NCBI GenBank assembly: GCA_964403465.1
Contig: CAYOFY010000063.1
Coordinates: 1-9,001, forward strand
Direction of reading: 5' to 3'
From: JAFGKM01 sp964403465
GTDB lineage: Bacteria > Ratteibacteria > UBA8468 > B48-G9 > JAFGKM01
Length of the DNA: 9,001 nucleotides
Positions within the stretch are counted from its first letter, which is position 1. Each line of letters begins with the position of its first letter. The notes under the pieces were generated by a model that was not told the origin of the DNA, searched no databases, and worked only from the letters and a program-made list of their open reading frames with translations. Below, piece after piece: positions 5,432-9,001 of the stretch. A program made the translations under genes and the position numbers.

Positions 5432-6061
5432 ATGGGCAATGGTATACTTTACGTGCTGGATCTCATCGGAACCGGCGTTTTTGCCATAACAGGCGCCCTT
5501 GCCGCGGGCCGCAAGAGGATGGATGTTTTCGGGGTCATTGTTCTTGCCTGTGTCACCGCTCTCGGAGGGGGAACTGTCCGCGATATACTCCTCGGTATCC
5601 GCTCCATATTCTGGATAGCCGACATTCTCTATCTCGGGGTCGCCATAGTCATGGGCATAGCAACCTTCATCCTTGCCCGTTTTCTTGCAATTCCATACAA
5701 GGGGCTCATCTATGCGGATGCTCTGGGACTTGCCGTTTTCACAGTCGTGGGAGCGCAGAAGGCCCTTCTTTACAACCATTCTTCATTCGTCGCAGTCATC
5801 ATGGGTATCACAACGGCCGTGGTGGGCGGGATGGCAAGGGATATGCTCTCCGGCGAGGTTCCGATGATTCTGAGGCAGGAGATTTATGCGACCGCTTCCC
5901 TTGTCGGGGCGCTTGCATTCATAGCTGGCATAAAAATCAGCGGAATACCGTCGCTGGCTGCCCTTTTCTCCATTGCGGCAACACTTTTTGTAAGATTATC
6001 CGCCATAAAGTGGAATCTCTCACTGCCATTATTTGTTTCCCCGCAGGATAAGCACGCATAG
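5432..6061 (+). CDS. TRIC/UPF0126-family trimeric cation channel membrane protein
   Basis: A 209-residue inner-membrane protein with about seven hydrophobic helices, made of two glycine-rich repeats typical of UPF0126 (YadS/YicG-like, prokaryotic TRIC). Repeat 1: DLIGTGVFAITGALAA (10-25) then GGGTVRD (45-51). Repeat 2: DALGLAVFTVVGAQKAL (96-112) then GGMARDML (132-139). The paired GG-x-x-RD kinks are the family hallmark; structurally studied relatives form trimeric, mainly K+-conducting channels, while some members have been linked to glycine transport. Length is normal and the C terminus is short and polar. GGAG lies 12 bases before the ATG, rather far. It is the only plus-strand gene between the leucine genes: divergent from leuD, and with its stop 1 bp from the leuC stop. 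It has no evident biochemical link to leucine or iron. Confidence 0.9.
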   Translation: MGNGILYVLDLIGTGVFAITGALAAGRKRMDVFGVIVLACVTALGGGTVRDILLGIRSIFWIADILYLGVAIVMGIATFILARFLAIPYKGLIYADALGLAVFTVVGAQKALLYNHSSFVAVIMGITTAVVGGMARDMLSGEVPMILRQEIYATASLVGALAFIAGIKISGIPSLAALFSIAATLFVRLSAIKWNLSLPLFVSPQDKHA

Positions 6062-6062
6062 G

Positions 6063-7316
6063 TTATATGTAGTCGGGATGGCAGATTTTTCCTTTTATTG
6101 CGCTGGCCGCGGCCACCTCGGGGTTTGAAAGGTAAACGTAACTTTCAGGATGTCCCATCCTGCCGGTAAAATTCCTGTTCGTTGTGGCAATGGCGACCTC
6201 GCCTTTGCCCAGAACTCCCATGTGTCCGCCCAGACACGGCCCGCAGGTCGGAGGGCTTATTGCGCAGCCAGCGTTGAGGAATATATCTATCAGACCTTCC
6301 TTGAGGGCCTGCTTGTAAACCTTCTGGGTTGCCGGTATTATTATGCATCTGACTTCCGGATGCACCGTCTGTCCGTTCATTATGCCGGCGGCACGCCTCA
6401 TATCCGTAATCCTGCCGTTTGTGCACGACCCTATGACCACCTGGTCTATTTTCACGTCGGCGAATTCCTCCACGTTTCCGGAATTGGACGGGAGGTGAGG
6501 GGCGGAGACCTGGGGCTGGATCCTGCCGGCATCAATCTCTATTACTTCCCCGTATTCCGCGTCGTCATCGCTTCCGAGCTCTGTTTCCTGCGTGCGGCCG
6601 GTGACTTCCTCCAGGTATAACTGGGTCAGTTCGTCAGGTGCTATGATGCCGTTCTTTGCCCCGGCCTCAATTGCCATGTTGCAGATCGTGAACCTGTCGT
6701 CCATGGGCAGGTTTCTTATCGTCTCACCCGTGAATTCCATTGACCTGTATGATGCGCCGTCAACTCCTATCTTGCCTATCGTGTAAAGTATAAGGTCCTT
6801 GCCGCCGACGTACTTGTTTCTCCTCCCCGTGTAATTAAACTTGATGGATACCGGTACCTTTATCCATACACTGCCCGTGACCATTGCCGCCGCTATGTCG
6901 GTGCTTCCCATCCCCGTGGAAAAAGCCCCCACCGCGCCGTATGTGCAGGTGTGACTGTCTGCACCTACGATGAAATTGCCTGGCATCGTCAGCCCTTCCT
7001 CGGGGAGCAGGGCGTGTTCTATGCCAACCCTTCCTATCTCGTAGAATCTCACCCCGTGTGTCTTTGCAAATCGCCTGAGCGTCTTGACAAGTTCAGCGCT
7101 CTTTATATCCTTGCACGGCGTGAAATGGTCGGGTACAAGAACAATCTTATCCGGGTCAAAGACCTTCTTTGCCCCTGCTTTTTCAAACTCCTCTATTGCC
7201 AGGGGAGCCGTTATATCGTTTGCCAGGACAAGGTCCACCTTGCTTTCCACGTACTCTCCCGGACTTACGGAATCTTTTTCCGAGTGTGCGGCTATTATTT
7301 TCTCAGTTATCGTCAT
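6063..7316 (-). CDS. leuC: 3-isopropylmalate dehydratase large subunit (archaeal/short type)
   Basis: The Fe-S catalytic subunit of isopropylmalate isomerase, which interconverts 2- and 3-isopropylmalate with LeuD. The 417 residues fit the shorter LeuC class; E. coli LeuC is about 466. The [4Fe-4S] ligands are visible: Cys298 in IGSCTNGR and Cys358/Cys361 in PPTCGPCLGG. Other family blocks are DHFTPCKD (63-70), GADSHTCTYGAVGAFSTGMG (118-137), which binds substrate, and ATTNRNFTGRMGHP (377-390). A homoaconitase of the same class is the main alternative, but the neighbouring leuA, leuB and leuD favour leucine synthesis. The start at 7316 is preceded by a modest SD (AAAGG, 8 bases away). It follows leuA by 44 bp and is probably co-transcribed. 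Its stop is 1 bp from the stop of the opposing channel gene, with no terminator between. Confidence 0.95.
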   Translation of the reverse strand: MTITEKIIAAHSEKDSVSPGEYVESKVDLVLANDITAPLAIEEFEKAGAKKVFDPDKIVLVPDHFTPCKDIKSAELVKTLRRFAKTHGVRFYEIGRVGIEHALLPEEGLTMPGNFIVGADSHTCTYGAVGAFSTGMGSTDIAAAMVTGSVWIKVPVSIKFNYTGRRNKYVGGKDLILYTIGKIGVDGASYRSMEFTGETIRNLPMDDRFTICNMAIEAGAKNGIIAPDELTQLYLEEVTGRTQETELGSDDDAEYGEVIEIDAGRIQPQVSAPHLPSNSGNVEEFADVKIDQVVIGSCTNGRITDMRRAAGIMNGQTVHPEVRCIIIPATQKVYKQALKEGLIDIFLNAGCAISPPTCGPCLGGHMGVLGKGEVAIATTNRNFTGRMGHPESYVYLSNPEVAAASAIKGKICHPDYI

Positions 7317-7360
7317 TGCTCTTGCCTTTCGTCCTGTTTCTGATTTCCCGATACCGGTGT

Positions 7361-8893
7361 TCAGGTTCCTGTATATTTGGTCTTGCCCAGGGCTTTCCTC
7401 ATCAGGTAGCGGTTGATGGCATTGATATACGCCTTTCCGCTTGCCTCTATGATATCGGTGCTCACGCCCTTTCCCGGCACCTTCATCCCCTCGGCTTCAA
7501 GCGACACGGTCACTTCTCCCTGGGCGTCCTGTCCGCCGGTTATGGCTGTTATCTTGTATTCCTTCAGCACCGGCGAAATTCCTGTTATCCTGTCAATCGC
7601 CTTGTAAAGCGCATCCACCGGTCCGTCGCCCCGTGATGCGTCCTCGTACACCCTGTCCCCCTTCTTTATCCTGACGGTTGCGCTCGGTATGGTTGAAGAA
7701 CCCGATACTATGTGAAAATACTCAAGGGTATAGACCGGCTCCCCTGTCCGGATTTCCTCCTCTTCAGCGAGCACTATGAGGTCGTTGTCGGTTATCTCTT
7801 TCTTCTTGTCGGCAAGTTTCTTGAACCTGTCAAAGACCTGGCCTATCTTCTCGTCGCTCAACTGGAATCCGAGATTTTCCAGGCGCGCTTTCAATGCATG
7901 CCTGCCGGAGTGTTTGCCGAGCACGAGTTCACTCTCGGGCACACCTATCATGTCAGGGCTCATGATCTCGTAGGTCGCCGGATTCTTCAGGATTCCGTCC
8001 TGGTGTATCCCCGCTTCGTGCCGGAATGCGTTCGCGCCGATGACGGCCTTGTTGGGCTGGACAGGGATTCCCGTCATTGAAGAGACCATCCTGCTTGTCC
8101 TGTAAAGTTCTTTTGTCGCGATGCCGGTCGTGAATTCATAAAAATCCCTTCTCACCGCAAGGTTCATGACGAACTCTTCCAGGGAGGCGCTTCCCGCCCG
8201 CTCGCCTATGCCGTTTATGGTGCATTCAACCTGCCTTGCGCCGCTCACGACCGCTGCAAGCGAATTTGCCACGGCAAGTCCGAGGTCGTTGTGGCAGTGA
8301 ACGCTTATAACCACGTCCGCAGGCAGGTTCTTCCTCAAAAACTTTATGAGGTCGCCGTACTCGGAAGGGACGGCATAGCCGACGGTATCCGGGATGTTGA
8401 CGGTTTTCACTCCCTCAGCAATGACCGCCTTCAGGACCTCAAGGAGGAACTCCGGTTCCGTTCTCGTTGCATCCTCGGGAGAGAACTCAACGTCGTCAAC
8501 GTATTTCTTCGCATAGGCGGACTTTTCAACGGCTATCTTGAGTATCTCGTCTTTCGCCTTGTTCAGTTTGTACTTCCTGTGTATTTCGGACGTCGCGAGA
8601 AATATGTGCAGCCGCGGTCTTGCTATCTTCTCCAGTGACCTGAGAGCGGCCTCAATATCTTCGTCCCTGCATCTTGCGAGCGCGCATATGACGGAATTTT
8701 TTGTCCTTTCTCCGATATCGCTGACCGCCTTTGCGTCATCGGGCGAGGCGATGGGGAACCCCGCCTCTATTATGTCAACGCCGAGCCGTTCAAGCTGTTC
8801 CGCAATCTTTATCTTCTCCCCGCTTGTAAGACTTGCGCCCGGCGACTGCTCCCCGTCCCTGAGCGTCGTGTCAAAAATAATTACTTTTTCCAT
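7361..8893 (-). CDS. leuA: 2-isopropylmalate synthase
   Basis: Condenses acetyl-CoA with 2-oxoisovalerate, the committed and usually leucine-inhibited step. The 510 residues match the bacterial length (E. coli 523). The TIM-barrel half opens with FDTTLRDGEQSPG (7-19, catalytic Arg12, metal Asp13). Metal histidines are H199 and H201 in HCHND. The GIGERAGSASLEE block (228-240) and the linker motif GANAFRHEAGIHQDG (286-300) follow. IFLATSEIHRKYKL (97-110) is typical of LeuA rather than citramalate or homocitrate synthase. From about residue 400 there is a LeuA-dimer regulatory domain (RGDGPVDALYKAI 421-433; GKGVSTDIIEASGKAYINAI 475-494), so feedback control by leucine is expected. The ATG at 8893 has GGAG 6 bases upstream. 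It is the first gene of the leftward leuA-leuC unit. Confidence 0.96.
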   Translation of the reverse strand: MEKVIIFDTTLRDGEQSPGASLTSGEKIKIAEQLERLGVDIIEAGFPIASPDDAKAVSDIGERTKNSVICALARCRDEDIEAALRSLEKIARPRLHIFLATSEIHRKYKLNKAKDEILKIAVEKSAYAKKYVDDVEFSPEDATRTEPEFLLEVLKAVIAEGVKTVNIPDTVGYAVPSEYGDLIKFLRKNLPADVVISVHCHNDLGLAVANSLAAVVSGARQVECTINGIGERAGSASLEEFVMNLAVRRDFYEFTTGIATKELYRTSRMVSSMTGIPVQPNKAVIGANAFRHEAGIHQDGILKNPATYEIMSPDMIGVPESELVLGKHSGRHALKARLENLGFQLSDEKIGQVFDRFKKLADKKKEITDNDLIVLAEEEEIRTGEPVYTLEYFHIVSGSSTIPSATVRIKKGDRVYEDASRGDGPVDALYKAIDRITGISPVLKEYKITAITGGQDAQGEVTVSLEAEGMKVPGKGVSTDIIEASGKAYINAINRYLMRKALGKTKYTGT

Positions 8894-8922
8894 GATTTTC
8901 TCCGTATTGCCTGCAATTTTTT

Positions 8923-8951
8923 ATTTTACCACAAAAAGAGAGGGCGTCCAA
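8923..8951 (-). promoter_or_regulatory. Candidate promoter of leuA-leuC
   Basis: Minus strand TTGGAC (8946-8951, three of six), 17-base spacer, TAAAAT (8923-8928, five of six). Transcription would start near 8916, giving a leader of about 23 bases carrying the leuA SD. A leader this short would leave no room for a leader peptide, attenuator or T-box. The -10 is good and the -35 weak. Confidence 0.4.
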
Positions 8952-8986
8952 ATATCAAACAATTTCAGAAATCCACATAAGGAATG

Positions 8987-8998
8987 CATGTCAACATG
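8987..8998. repeat. Short perfect palindrome upstream of leuA
   Basis: CATGT (8987-8991), CA, ACATG (8994-8998): a 5-bp perfect inverted repeat with a 2-base centre. It sits about 95 bases upstream of the leuA start and includes a TTGACA on the minus strand with no -10 at a suitable distance. It could be an operator for the leu promoter or part of an upstream gene; the window ends too soon to tell. Confidence 0.3.
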
Positions 8999-9001
8999 TG
9001 C

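Noticed and set aside
5272..6051. 259-codon plus-strand open frame in another frame of the channel gene
   Set aside because: His/Arg/Cys/Ser-rich translation typical of a wrong frame; the frame starting at 5432 gives a clear two-repeat membrane protein.
8989..8994. Perfect TTGACA on the minus strand as the leuA -35 box
   Set aside because: No acceptable -10 hexamer lies 15-19 bases downstream; it is part of the small palindrome 8987-8998.
8894..9001. Leucine attenuator, leader peptide or T-box before leuA
   Set aside because: No run of leucine codons, no T-box sequence and no terminator stem; the likely leader is only about 23 bases.

Overview
The window (about 9 kb, close to balanced GC) is a compact bacterial locus carrying two metabolic blocks on the minus strand: ferrous iron uptake and leucine biosynthesis. 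Strong GGAGG ribosome binding sites and sigma-70-like promoter hexamers point to a bacterium. The short 'archaeal-type' isopropylmalate isomerase pair (LeuC 417 aa, LeuD 165 aa), together with a LeuB of the RENTEG type, suggests a deep-branching anaerobic or thermophile-related lineage such as Nitrospirota or the former Deltaproteobacteria. That placement is inference and weakly supported.

Layout from left to right. 1-429 (+) is the 3' end of an ABC-2 type transporter permease. 430-579 is a convergent intergenic gap with one inverted repeat. 580-3282 (-) is the iron block: feoA, feoB and a short DtxR/MntR-family regulator, read in that order from a near-perfect promoter (TTGACA-17-TAGAAT) followed directly by two tandem 19-bp-spaced imperfect palindromes that look like the regulator's operator. 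3302-5054 (-) holds leuD, leuB and a small DUF2007 protein, tightly overlapping. 5055-5431 is a gap of 377 bases: a candidate leuD promoter at its left end, a 186-base imperfect foldback (5175-5360), and a candidate promoter for the rightward gene at its right end. 5432-6061 (+) is a two-repeat TRIC/UPF0126 membrane channel gene. 6063-8893 (-) holds leuC and leuA, with a candidate promoter upstream of leuA; the window ends about 100 bases further.

How the genes work together: LeuA condenses 2-oxoisovalerate with acetyl-CoA, LeuC/LeuD isomerise 2-isopropylmalate to 3-isopropylmalate, and LeuB oxidises it toward 2-oxoisocaproate. All pathway-specific leucine enzymes except the final transaminase are present. 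FeoA/FeoB import Fe(II), and the regulator gene, whose SD overlaps the feoB stop codon, very probably closes a feedback loop on the operon.

The gene families themselves are ordinary. The unusual points are architectural: an oppositely oriented channel gene plus a foldback element split the leucine genes between leuC and leuD, with only 1 bp between the convergent leuC and channel stop codons. There are also atypical residues in LeuB (substrate and coenzyme sites) and a hybrid metal site in the DtxR/MntR-like regulator.
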